DNA of 64,000 bases, taken from contig OZ244969.1 in NCBI GenBank assembly GCA_965222725.1, forward strand, positions 6,138,001 to 6,202,000, read 5' to 3'. Position 1 is the first letter of the stretch. Every line of letters begins with the position of its first letter. Made by a program: the position numbers and the translations under genes. The notes under the pieces are model-generated. The model had not been told where the DNA came from, searched no databases, and was given only the letters and a program-made list of their open reading frames with translations. Positions 16,920 to 25,615 of this stretch are shown piece by piece. The stretch comes from GCA-2748575 sp965222725 (GTDB lineage: Bacteria > Pseudomonadota > Gammaproteobacteria > Pseudomonadales > Ketobacteraceae).

Positions 16920-19202
16920 ATGAAATCGCCAATAAAAGGGGCAGTTATTGGCCTGTTGCCGCTAGCCATCATCGGCTGTGAGGACGCAGGTCATTTCCCG
17001 GATCAGGAAGAAGTCTGTGGCTTTGACAACGCCAGAGAACTGGAACGGGCCGCATCGGCCGCCAACTTCCCGGACCCGGTTATCACCAACATCAGCGTCG
17101 GCGGCACCAGCCTGTGGCAGCCGGGGCAAACCACCGCCATCAACCTGCAACCCGGCGACATAGTTACCATCACCGGCAGCGGCCTGGGTAACGGTGTGGA
17201 TGTGGACTTTTCCAAAATCATGATCGGTAACACCCGGATTCTGGAAACCGACTTGCGCATGTTCAAACAAAAACTGGATATTGCCGACCAGGTGAATTTC
17301 GAAATTCCTGAGACCCACGACACCTGGGATAAAAACGTGGTGAGCTGGCAGCCGGATCAGATTCAGTTCCGGGTACCGGATCATGCCGGCAGCGGCAATC
17401 TGATTGTGCAGATCCAGAAACGCACCGGCTTTCATGATTCACTGATTCGCCCCGGCGAACCTCACAATGTGATCGATGCCCAAACTTCGCGAATTACCGA
17501 TCCGGACTTTGAGCACAACTGTGATGTGGTCTCCAGCCTGAGCGATACCAAAGCCACCGCACCTGTTGCTGTGAATGTCAGCAACCCGCAACGGGATGAT
17601 CTGGTAGATCAGGGCCGCGCCATTTTCTGGGGTTACGATTACAACATTGGTACCGCCCATGCTGTGCGGGATCTGGACTGGGAAAAGATCTTTAATTATG
17701 AAGCCACTGACCCGGTCACCGGCCTGACGGCGGATCCCTATTTACTGTTCGGCGCCGTGCACACAGTGGAAGGCCAGGTACCCGACGAAGCCCTGGATGA
17801 TATCTACTTTGATCCCTACCCGCAGGAAAGCCCCATTCCCGGCTTTTTGACCCTGCAGCCCCAGCTAACCAAAGGCTGGACCCGCAACACCGGCTGGGTA
17901 GGTTACCGCTATGCAGAATCCAGCCACCCTTATCAGGGCAAAGGTGAATGGATCGGTTTTAACTGTGCGTCCTGCCACGGTTACCAGATCACCTATGAAC
18001 AGGCACCGGGCGACACTATCACCAAAGTGATTCCCGGCCTGCCCAATCCCACCTGGTCCATGCGCTGGACGCTGCTGGATAATTTCGAAGGCATTAAAAC
18101 CAAGGAAGCCGGCCCGGTATGGACCGACGGCAGCAAAAAGGATATCGATAAAACCCAGCTGATTTACCATATGCCGCAAGGCACCGGGGAGCACAATATT
18201 GTGCGTGCCGTTGGCGAAGGCAGCCACACGGATAACGATTATCAGTTTTCCCCCATCGCGATTCCCAACGTGACCAACTACATGGCCATTCGCCGCTCCC
18301 TGTCTCACACGGAATCCTATGTGGGCTTTGAAGGTTCCTATATTCACTCCGAGGAACCGGACGGCGCCGTGGGCTCCATGAACAAGGATGCCCTGCAGGC
18401 ACTGACCGCCTACATGACCACCCTGGATAAAGACGATGCCGACCTGATCAATGTGGGCCTGTATCGCTGGTTATCCCAGAACGGTCAGCTGGCGGCACAG
18501 ACTGGTGGCAACCCCACTGAAGGTGAATTTGTGCAGAACGGCTGGCAGAGTTACGCCGGCGTGGTGGCTAAAGTGAATGCCGGTAAAACCGCTTACGACC
18601 GTGATTGCGGCAGCTGCCATACGGATCAGCTGGGCTCACACACCAACGAGAAAATGGTGCGCCTGGATGAAGTGGGACGTTTCTTTACCCCAACGATCTA
18701 CCAGAAAGAAGTGCAGGCCATTCGCACCACCTTCCTGCGGGATCTGTACTGGGTACAACACCGCGGCCTGCTGAGCGACGGCCATGTGCGCAACCTGGAA
18801 GATCTGGTGGATCCGGACCGCTGCACCACCGGCACCGATCTGTACAACGCCTACTACACCCTGCATCCGCCGCTGAACACCGCCAAGGGTGGTGCGGATC
18901 ATCCTGATCCGTATCCTGCTTATCAGAATCGCGGTGATGTGTTCCGTATTCCCAAGGTGGCCAGCAATAGCAGCAATGACAATGGCGCCCGCCAGAACCG
19001 CTTTATCGAGCGTCACAAGTACTTTGTGGAAGTGCCCTGGGATCCGGATTACTACTACTGGGATTACCAGAAGATGCGCGCCGAATACGGCCCCGGTGAA
19101 CTGGGTACACCGGCACCCATCGGTATGCCGGATGCACCGCACCCCTGGTGTACTGAGCAAGGGGATGTTGCTGATCTGACACAGTATCTGTTAACGCTGT
19201 AA
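16920..19202 (+). CDS. Di-haem cytochrome c lipoprotein with IPT/TIG-like domain
   Basis: Exported lipoprotein of 760 residues with a lipobox Cys at residue 20 (LAIIGC). Residues of about 52-170 read as an IPT/TIG-like immunoglobulin fold (PVITNISVGG, GDIVTITGSGLG). Two haem c sites follow, CASCH at 349-353 and CGSCH at 563-567, about 214 residues apart. This wide spacing and large size recall the di-haem peroxidase/MauG superfamily and the RoxA-type rubber oxygenases. That relationship is an inference and the substrate is unknown. The tail is rich in Tyr, Trp and Pro. It is monocistronic with its own hairpin downstream. Other reading: a c-type cytochrome for an extracellular oxidase. Confidence 0.75.
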   Translation: MKSPIKGAVIGLLPLAIIGCEDAGHFPDQEEVCGFDNARELERAASAANFPDPVITNISVGGTSLWQPGQTTAINLQPGDIVTITGSGLGNGVDVDFSKIMIGNTRILETDLRMFKQKLDIADQVNFEIPETHDTWDKNVVSWQPDQIQFRVPDHAGSGNLIVQIQKRTGFHDSLIRPGEPHNVIDAQTSRITDPDFEHNCDVVSSLSDTKATAPVAVNVSNPQRDDLVDQGRAIFWGYDYNIGTAHAVRDLDWEKIFNYEATDPVTGLTADPYLLFGAVHTVEGQVPDEALDDIYFDPYPQESPIPGFLTLQPQLTKGWTRNTGWVGYRYAESSHPYQGKGEWIGFNCASCHGYQITYEQAPGDTITKVIPGLPNPTWSMRWTLLDNFEGIKTKEAGPVWTDGSKKDIDKTQLIYHMPQGTGEHNIVRAVGEGSHTDNDYQFSPIAIPNVTNYMAIRRSLSHTESYVGFEGSYIHSEEPDGAVGSMNKDALQALTAYMTTLDKDDADLINVGLYRWLSQNGQLAAQTGGNPTEGEFVQNGWQSYAGVVAKVNAGKTAYDRDCGSCHTDQLGSHTNEKMVRLDEVGRFFTPTIYQKEVQAIRTTFLRDLYWVQHRGLLSDGHVRNLEDLVDPDRCTTGTDLYNAYYTLHPPLNTAKGGADHPDPYPAYQNRGDVFRIPKVASNSSNDNGARQNRFIERHKYFVEVPWDPDYYYWDYQKMRAEYGPGELGTPAPIGMPDAPHPWCTEQGDVADLTQYLLTL

Positions 19203-19237
19203 TCCGTGTAACTTTGTAACCCGTAAAGCGCTGTAAC

Positions 19238-19260
19238 GCGGCCACGTTTAACGTGGCCGC
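19238..19260. terminator. Hairpin between convergent cytochrome and ADC-like genes
   Basis: A perfect 10-bp stem (GCGGCCACGT / ACGTGGCCGC) with a 3-nt loop sits in the 78-bp gap between two gene ends. It could stop transcription from both sides. The T-run is poor on both strands. Confidence 0.6.
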
Positions 19261-19280
19261 ACTGCATTTATGAGCCGCTA

Positions 19281-20129
19281 TCAACCATTAACCGCAACGA
19301 GCCCTGCCGATCCGGCTGCTGCCGGCAATTCTGCCAGGCAGTAGCCGGCATTCAGGCGCGACTGAAAACAGTCGCTGTACACCACCGCCAGCGGGCGGGC
19401 ATTGGCCAGCCCCAGTTCCCGCAACGTCTGCGCCATAGGATGCTGACTGTCACCTACTGTCAGCCGCAAGCTGCCGGGCATTGTCAGGCGGGACTTGCCG
19501 CGGGCGTTCACCGTGGAGCGCAACAACGCCTGTTCCAGCCGCGTGAACAAGGTCAGACTCAAAGGCCTGGCCGGTAAACCGGGCCCCAGATTACCGGCCA
19601 GCGCCATGATCAGCTGTTCCCCAACACCCTGATCGGGATCATACACCCGGCAATCCATGGTTTTACCGCTTTCCTGATAGGTAATGGGCGTGACGAATTT
19701 GGGGAACCCCCAGATTTCCCGGCCCGCCGCATTGGCTGCCTCGGTAGTTACCGGCAGATGCAGTACATGCATACCGGTATGACGCACTTCAGGATTGGTG
19801 AGGGTGGACAGAAAATCCCACCAGCTGCCCACAGGTTTGCCCTGCCCCACCGGGCTGGCGGTGACCGCCAGCCCTACTTCGTTGTACACCCCCACGCTGG
19901 TATCCCGGTACTCATAACAGGCAATGCCGGCAATGGAATAGTTACCCATCACCAGATCCGCCTCCAGCCCGGTGCCCGCCAGCAGGCTATCCACCTTCTG
20001 CTTTTCCACCAGAAAAAAGCCATAAAGCGCCGAGGCATCAAAATACAATATGGGTAACTGCACATCTCCGGCAGAGGTTTTACGGGTGGTTTGGGGTACC
20101 TGAAAAAAGGGATCATTTGCTTTCAACAT
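19281..20129 (-). CDS. Acetoacetate decarboxylase-family protein
   Basis: Protein of 282 residues with the ADC-family signature REIWGFPK, which places the expected Schiff-base lysine at Lys144. In clostridial acetoacetate decarboxylase that lysine is followed by a second lysine that lowers its pKa. Here the next residue is Phe145, so classical decarboxylase activity is doubtful. Many ADC-like proteins of this sort act as aldolases, dehydratases or are uncharacterised. It is the last gene of a leftward run with the double acyl-CoA dehydrogenase (3-bp gap), the Fe-ADH/SCP2 fusion and an SDR, so it probably acts in the same lipid or alcohol pathway. Confidence 0.8.
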   Translation of the reverse strand: MLKANDPFFQVPQTTRKTSAGDVQLPILYFDASALYGFFLVEKQKVDSLLAGTGLEADLVMGNYSIAGIACYEYRDTSVGVYNEVGLAVTASPVGQGKPVGSWWDFLSTLTNPEVRHTGMHVLHLPVTTEAANAAGREIWGFPKFVTPITYQESGKTMDCRVYDPDQGVGEQLIMALAGNLGPGLPARPLSLTLFTRLEQALLRSTVNARGKSRLTMPGSLRLTVGDSQHPMAQTLRELGLANARPLAVVYSDCFQSRLNAGYCLAELPAAAGSAGLVAVNG

Positions 20130-20132
20130 AAG

Positions 20133-22634
20133 TCAGCTCCAGCCATTGGCGGCCATTTTACGAATGAATTCCTGTTGCTGTTCTTCAATCACAGCCAGGC
20201 GATTGATCTGATTGGTGCCTTCAAAGATTCGCGTCAGGCGGTTGTCGCGAAAATTCTTTTCCACCCGGCTTTCATGCAGCAGGGAGTGATTGCCCATCAG
20301 GTCCATGGCCGACTCAATCACCGTCTGGGCCCGGTCAGAAGCATAGAACTTGGCCATGGAGGCCTGGGACTGCCGCGGCGTCCAGCCCCGTGAAAACTGC
20401 CACACCAGCGCGCGGATCGCGGAGGTTTCTGCCAGCATATCCGCCAGTTGCAGTTGCACCTGTTGATAATGAATCAAAGGCCGGTTGCCCAGGGACATGC
20501 GGCAGGCAAACTCCACGGCGGATTCACAGGCTTGCTGGGCAAAGCCCACCGACATGGCGGCCACCGGCAGGCGCGACAGGTTCAGGGTGGCGCGGTTCAG
20601 CCCCCAGCCTTTGGCAACACCCCCCAGCACCCGCTGATCCGGTACAAAATACTGGTTCAGCTCCAGCTCCGCGGCCCCGGATACCCGCATACCCATTTTG
20701 TTTTCGGTACGTACCACGGCAAAGCCGGGAGCCTGAGTGTCCACCAGAAACGCAGTCCAGGAATCAAAGCCCTGTTGTTTGATGGCGGCAAATACCGTGA
20801 TCCAGCGGGCCGTATCGCCGCCACTGATAAACAGCTTGCGGCCCTGCAGCAACCAGCCCCCGTTGGCACGGGTGGCCACCACACCGGGCCGGTTGTGTTG
20901 TGCGCCATGGCCGTCTTCCGCATCGGAGCCGGCCGCCGGCTCGGTAATGGCATAGGCAAACAGTTGCGGGTTGCCTTTTTTGTTTTCCCGGAAGGCGGGT
21001 ATCACCACCTCCCGCAGCACGTTCAGATTGCCGCTGTACAGCACCGGCGCCAGCCCCAGGTTATGGGCACTGAGTAACAGCATCAGGCCTCCGTCGGCAC
21101 GGGCCAGCTCCTCCACCCGGATGGCCTGTTGCCAAACCAGGGGGCAACGCATCCGGCTCAGGGGTATGGAGCCTATCGGGGCCGGCAGCAGATCGCTCAG
21201 CAGGCCTGCCTTGCCGGCTTTGCGCAGAATATGGTTCCGCTGGGGCGGGTAGCGCCCGGTTTCCACCACATAACGGTCCAGTTCCAGGCTCCGGGGTAAC
21301 AGTGTCTGTTCTGCAAACTGCCTTACCTGGCGGCGGTACACCGCCAGTGGCCGCGGCAGGGAAGCGGTTTCCTCCTGCCACAGGTCCCGTGGCCGATAGT
21401 CGGACAGCAGTTTCAGTAACGGCAGTTTTTTGAAGGCAGTGAGGGGCGACAGCCGGTGCCTGCCGTTAACGTGCCCCGGCAAGCCACCGCGGCTGCTTAC
21501 CGCTTCCACCTGGGCCGCAGCGGCATTCTGCAGACTGCTCACCAGCAACGGCAGCTCCGACTGGGATCCCCCCAGCACCCGCAGGCAGTTAATATCCCGC
21601 AGCCGCTGCTCAATACCGTAGTCCCGCATATAACCCACGCCACCCAGAATCTGCATGGCGGCATTCACCGCTTCTGACAAACCCGACATCACGGTGATTT
21701 TCTGGGCCAGGCAATGGGCAAGGGAAAGGTTTTCCGGCAATTGCATGGCACCCTGCCTGAGCACCAGATCCGCCTGGTCGATGGCCCGTACCATCACTGC
21801 CATCAGCCCGGCAACAGCATCATGACGCACAATCAGCCGGCCACCCTGTTTGCGCAGGCTGGTGTATTCATTTGCCAGAGTACCGGCCTGTTCGGCGGCG
21901 CCGGTGGCAATGGCCAGAAATCCCAGGGTCTGCATCATCAGAAAATGACCGAATACGGCGGGCTCCACGGCGGGTGTTACTGGGCCGTGCTGCTCCACTC
22001 TGCCGGTGCGGGCCTGCAGGCCATCCAGGCCGTGAAAACCCGGTGCCGGGGCAGCACTGACCGATACCCGGGCAAAATACAGATTCCCCTGATCAAACAT
22101 GGGCACCAGAGCATCCATGCCATGCTGATGGGTGAGCAACAGGCGCTGCCGGTCACCATAGCAGTCCGCCAGTAATGCCAGATCCCGGGCCTGCCCCGCG
22201 CCGTCAGCCTGCCCCTGCAACCAGCGGCCCAGGGCACTGCGCCCCAGCCCCAGGGAGCCTTCCAGCATCAGCGGCAACAAAGTTTCATGCGCCAGGCACG
22301 GATAACGTACTTTCAGTGCCTCTCCCAGCGCCAGGGTATGTAAGCAGAACGCCATCGTGGCACTCTGGCCGGCAATCATCCGCAACGCCGGCAAGGTGAA
22401 GGCAAACGCCTTGTCCCCGGCATACTCACTCCACAGGCCATAACCTTCCCGGGTGGCATCCAGCAATCCCGCATGCTGTGCGGCATTCACAATGGCCACC
22501 AGATCCTGTTCCGTGAGGGGTGTTTCCGGGCTGCGAATCCGGGCGGCAATTTCATCCCGGGAAAACTTGTCCACCATGGCCAGCAACGGTTCCACTTCCG
22601 CATGCAGTTCCGTAAGGATGTTATTCAGATTCAT
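20133..22634 (-). CDS. Tandem acyl-CoA dehydrogenase fusion protein
   Basis: A single 833-residue frame encoding two acyl-CoA-dehydrogenase-like halves. The N-terminal half (about 1-390) has only weak nucleotide-binding features and ends with a C-terminal helical domain (LAQKITVMSG, QILGGVGYMRDYGIEQRLRDIN). The C-terminal half (about 420-833) is the more canonical one: FAYAITEPAAGSDAED, LQGRKLFISGG, NKMGMRVSG, and the catalytic region RIFEGTNQINR with Glu805. It would oxidise an acyl-CoA to the enoyl-CoA with FAD. The first half may be structural, as in other unequal ACAD heterodimers, which this fusion would mimic. It is 3 bp from the ADC-like gene and 23 bp from the Fe-ADH gene. Confidence 0.85.
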   Translation of the reverse strand: MNLNNILTELHAEVEPLLAMVDKFSRDEIAARIRSPETPLTEQDLVAIVNAAQHAGLLDATREGYGLWSEYAGDKAFAFTLPALRMIAGQSATMAFCLHTLALGEALKVRYPCLAHETLLPLMLEGSLGLGRSALGRWLQGQADGAGQARDLALLADCYGDRQRLLLTHQHGMDALVPMFDQGNLYFARVSVSAAPAPGFHGLDGLQARTGRVEQHGPVTPAVEPAVFGHFLMMQTLGFLAIATGAAEQAGTLANEYTSLRKQGGRLIVRHDAVAGLMAVMVRAIDQADLVLRQGAMQLPENLSLAHCLAQKITVMSGLSEAVNAAMQILGGVGYMRDYGIEQRLRDINCLRVLGGSQSELPLLVSSLQNAAAAQVEAVSSRGGLPGHVNGRHRLSPLTAFKKLPLLKLLSDYRPRDLWQEETASLPRPLAVYRRQVRQFAEQTLLPRSLELDRYVVETGRYPPQRNHILRKAGKAGLLSDLLPAPIGSIPLSRMRCPLVWQQAIRVEELARADGGLMLLLSAHNLGLAPVLYSGNLNVLREVVIPAFRENKKGNPQLFAYAITEPAAGSDAEDGHGAQHNRPGVVATRANGGWLLQGRKLFISGGDTARWITVFAAIKQQGFDSWTAFLVDTQAPGFAVVRTENKMGMRVSGAAELELNQYFVPDQRVLGGVAKGWGLNRATLNLSRLPVAAMSVGFAQQACESAVEFACRMSLGNRPLIHYQQVQLQLADMLAETSAIRALVWQFSRGWTPRQSQASMAKFYASDRAQTVIESAMDLMGNHSLLHESRVEKNFRDNRLTRIFEGTNQINRLAVIEEQQQEFIRKMAANGWS

Positions 22635-22657
22635 TAGTGCGATTCCTTACAGGCTCT

Positions 22658-24418
22658 CTAATGCCTGATCGGTTCGGAGCGATACTCCGCCACATACTGG
22701 CGGTACATGGGATAGGTGGGCTCCAGCACTGGCAACAGCTTCACCGCCTTGGGCACCTTGCCCCGGGATTTCACCTTGCGGCGCGCCAGGGCGCTGACAA
22801 TGTTTTCGTGGCCCTGCCAGAACTGATGGGCAAATTCGGCTTTCATGGTCATGGTCACGTCCGGGGTACCCTGGTACTGGTCACCCAGATAGAGCTTAGG
22901 TTCGGCACCGGAGGCATCCAGCGTGATCACGGCGGCAGGATCCTCATACACAAACTGCACTGACAAACCTGAATCCAGTAATTTTCTCCGCAGCAGCGGA
23001 TCAGCCAGCAGGGAATGGTAAAAGCCCCCCAGCACGTCGTAGATCTCGCTGGAATGATGGAAGAAAGCCGGTTGCTGTGCGGTGGTTTGACGGGTGGACT
23101 CAGCCGGCACCAGTTCCGCGGCAGTGGCCGGCAGGGGCTGCAGTTTTTGCCAGAAGATCCGCTGCAGCACCTGTTCCACGGCGCGGGCTTCAACGGCTTT
23201 GGGGTTATACAGCATGGCGCCGTCCCCCATGGCTTTATCGATCACCAGCGCCATGTTTGAAAAGCAATTATCCACGCCCGCCTGCTTCAGGTTCAGGGGC
23301 ATGCCGGTGATCCGGGCCAGTTTGCGATTCAATTCGGTAATTTTGCGCACTCCCTGCCGGGCGATGGCTTTTTCTGCCAGACGATCCAGGGGCTTTAACC
23401 GGCCCAGCAATTGTGCCAGGCCATTGGCTTTCACCAGCGACAGCAGCGACTGGGCCGTATCCACCGGCAACGGCAGGTGCACTCCCAGGGCTTCGGCAAT
23501 GCGGGCGTAACGGTCCGGGCAGCATTCGATGTTATGCTCCATCACCAGCGGCAGCGCCAGGGCATTGGCCAGGCCGTGGGGAATGCCGTACACCCCGCCC
23601 AGGGCATGGGCAATGCCGTGGGCCATACCCACCATGGACTGGGAAATACAGATGCCCCCCAGACAGGATGCCACCAGCATGGCACCTCGGGCTTCAAGAT
23701 TGTCGGGCTGGGTGCAGGCCACCAACAGGTTGTCCTTGATCAGGCGGATAACGTGCAAGGCAATGGCATCAGTGAGCGGCTGGGAATCCTTGCTGACATA
23801 ACTTTCAATGGCATGGGTAAGAGCATCCATGCCGGTGATGGCAGTTAACTGCGGCGGCAGACTCAGAGTGAGTGACGGATCCAGCACCGCAACCTGGGGA
23901 TAAAACTGGTGCTCGGCAAAGGGCAGTTTTTCGTTGTTATCCGGGTCGGCAATCACCGCCACTTTGGTGACTTCGGATCCGGTGCCGGCGGTGGTGGGAA
24001 TCAGCATCATGGGGTGTAGCGCCGTATTCCCCAGCAGGTAAGCGCCCATATGATCTTCCAGCCGGCCACCTTTCACCATCAGCAGGTTGGCTACTTTTAC
24101 GGTATCCATGACACTGCCGCCCCCCAGGCCGATCAGCAGATCACAATCAGCGATACGCCCCTGCCGGGCACAGTCCTCCACACAATGGATGGTGGAATTG
24201 GACGGCACCTCACTGAATACCGACACCACCCGGATCTGCGCTTTTGCCAGTGCCGCCGTTACCCGCTCCGCAATCCCCAGATCCATCAGCACCCTGTCGG
24301 TTACCAGCAAGGCACGGGCTCCCCGGAATGTTTCTATCTCATCCTGCAGACGGTCAATAATATGGGCACCGTAAAGGATGCGGGTGGGAAGCAGGTATTC
24401 AAAGGCGTCGGGTAACAT
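22658..24418 (-). CDS. Iron-containing alcohol dehydrogenase with SCP2-like C-terminal domain
   Basis: Fusion of 586 residues. Residues of about 1-400 form a group III alcohol dehydrogenase with GGGSVMDT (NAD binding) and all four metal ligands, Asp198, His202, His267 and His281, as in FucO. Residues of about 465-575 resemble a sterol-carrier-protein-2 fold (FYHSLLADPLLRRKLLD, then a beta-rich segment and a helical end). SCP2 domains bind lipids or acyl-CoA, so the enzyme may handle a hydrophobic alcohol, such as a long-chain, isoprenoid or sterol-derived one. A 12-bp inverted repeat includes its ribosome site. It lies in the SDR/ACAD/ADC run. The fusion is unusual, and the reading frame shows no sign of error. 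Confidence 0.82.
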   Translation of the reverse strand: MLPDAFEYLLPTRILYGAHIIDRLQDEIETFRGARALLVTDRVLMDLGIAERVTAALAKAQIRVVSVFSEVPSNSTIHCVEDCARQGRIADCDLLIGLGGGSVMDTVKVANLLMVKGGRLEDHMGAYLLGNTALHPMMLIPTTAGTGSEVTKVAVIADPDNNEKLPFAEHQFYPQVAVLDPSLTLSLPPQLTAITGMDALTHAIESYVSKDSQPLTDAIALHVIRLIKDNLLVACTQPDNLEARGAMLVASCLGGICISQSMVGMAHGIAHALGGVYGIPHGLANALALPLVMEHNIECCPDRYARIAEALGVHLPLPVDTAQSLLSLVKANGLAQLLGRLKPLDRLAEKAIARQGVRKITELNRKLARITGMPLNLKQAGVDNCFSNMALVIDKAMGDGAMLYNPKAVEARAVEQVLQRIFWQKLQPLPATAAELVPAESTRQTTAQQPAFFHHSSEIYDVLGGFYHSLLADPLLRRKLLDSGLSVQFVYEDPAAVITLDASGAEPKLYLGDQYQGTPDVTMTMKAEFAHQFWQGHENIVSALARRKVKSRGKVPKAVKLLPVLEPTYPMYRQYVAEYRSEPIRH

Positions 24419-24423
24419 GGGGC

Positions 24424-24473
24424 CCCCTGATAGTGGCTCAGACTCATCGGTTCCGTTTTTTCACTATCAGGGG
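24424..24473 (-). promoter_or_regulatory. Inverted repeat covering the ribosome site of the Fe-ADH gene
   Basis: A perfect 12-bp inverted repeat (CCCCTGATAGTG and CACTATCAGGGG) spans a 26-nt loop and ends 5 nt before the Fe-ADH ATG. On the mRNA the proximal arm contains the AGGGGG Shine-Dalgarno, so the hairpin would hide it. It could be a translational switch or the operator of a dimeric repressor. A short reading frame (ATG at 24450) also runs through it. Confidence 0.6.
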
Positions 24474-24611
24474 CTTTCCGGCAATTGTCCTTGTCGGATA
24501 TCAAGTTGGTTTTGCGGCGTCCTGCCTGGCACGGGTCGGGAGTAAAACAAGGCTTTCGCTTGTGAAACTTTTCAGAAAAGCCGGTTAGGCTGGAACAACC
24601 GGCTGCGCAAG

Positions 24612-25397
24612 TCACGCCATGGAAATCCCACCATTCACACTGATGGCCTGACCACTGATTTTGGCTGCCGCCGGACTGGCAAGGAAAGTGGCCATCTGGG
24701 CCAGATCTTCCGGTTCCACCACGCCCAGTGACGCCATTTTTTCCGCCTTGCCAAAGATCTTGGACGAGAACGGATCTTTCATCAGTACATCATAAAGCGG
24801 GGTATTACGCACAATGGATGGCGTTAAACAGTTCACGCGGATGCCGGAACGTTTTGCCTCGTTGGCCAGGGCACGGCTGAACATGATCACTCCCGCCATG
24901 GCTGTGCCTATTGCCACTTCACCGGGTGTGGCCACCTTGCCGGCATCGGATGCCATGGTAATAATGGCACCGCCTTGCTGTTTCATCATTTGCGGTAATA
25001 CCGCTCTTGCCGGCAACATGGCAGACATGAGCGAGCCGTTCACCATGCCCTGAATTTCCTCGATGGCAATGGTGTGATAAATCGCCGGCATGGGATCACC
25101 ACCGGCAGTGCTGAGCAGAATATCCACCCGGCCGAAGCGTTCCACGCAGGCATTCACGCCTTTTTCTGCCCCTTCCGGTGTGCCCGCATCCGCCGATACG
25201 AAATCGAAGGCTACTGCCGGGTATTCGTCCCGTAGGCGGGCCACCGTGCCCTCACCCCGTTCCACATTGCGGCCTACCAGCATAATCTGCGCCGCACCCG
25301 CGTCCGCAAAGGCTTTAACACAGGCCAGGCCGATACCCGCCGTACCGCCGAACACCAGTGCGGTGTGATCTTGTAAGGATGTTGGATTTGCGCTCAT
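24612..25397 (-). CDS. SDR-family protein lacking the catalytic Tyr and Lys
   Basis: Short-chain dehydrogenase/reductase fold of 261 residues. The Rossmann motif GGTAGIG (17-23) and a conserved catalytic-position Ser150 are present. Counting the usual 13 residues from Ser150, the catalytic Tyr is Ile163 and the Lys four later is Met167 (GEVAIGTAMAG). The NAG motif is altered to STAGG. Standard SDR oxidoreductase chemistry is therefore unlikely. The fold may serve another reaction or binding role. An in-frame start 39 bp upstream exists, but the ATG at 25397 has an AGGGGGAGCC site. It heads the leftward lipid/alcohol gene run, though a 193-bp gap separates it from the Fe-ADH. Confidence 0.82.
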   Translation of the reverse strand: MSANPTSLQDHTALVFGGTAGIGLACVKAFADAGAAQIMLVGRNVERGEGTVARLRDEYPAVAFDFVSADAGTPEGAEKGVNACVERFGRVDILLSTAGGDPMPAIYHTIAIEEIQGMVNGSLMSAMLPARAVLPQMMKQQGGAIITMASDAGKVATPGEVAIGTAMAGVIMFSRALANEAKRSGIRVNCLTPSIVRNTPLYDVLMKDPFSSKIFGKAEKMASLGVVEPEDLAQMATFLASPAAAKISGQAISVNGGISMA

Positions 25398-25615
25398 GGC
25401 TCCCCCTGGTTTCACAAACAGTTTCCGATGCTGCATTGTGGCCCGGGCTTTTGGCCGTGAGAATAGTTAATATGGATGATGCGATTCAGCCAGGCGGGCG
25501 TTGAAAAACGTCATATTCATATCAGAATCAAGCCCTTACGTTGATCTCGGCCGGTGATACCGCTATAAGCGATAGTAAGTAATAGTATTAATAAACAACC
25601 CGATGAAAGGTTGCC

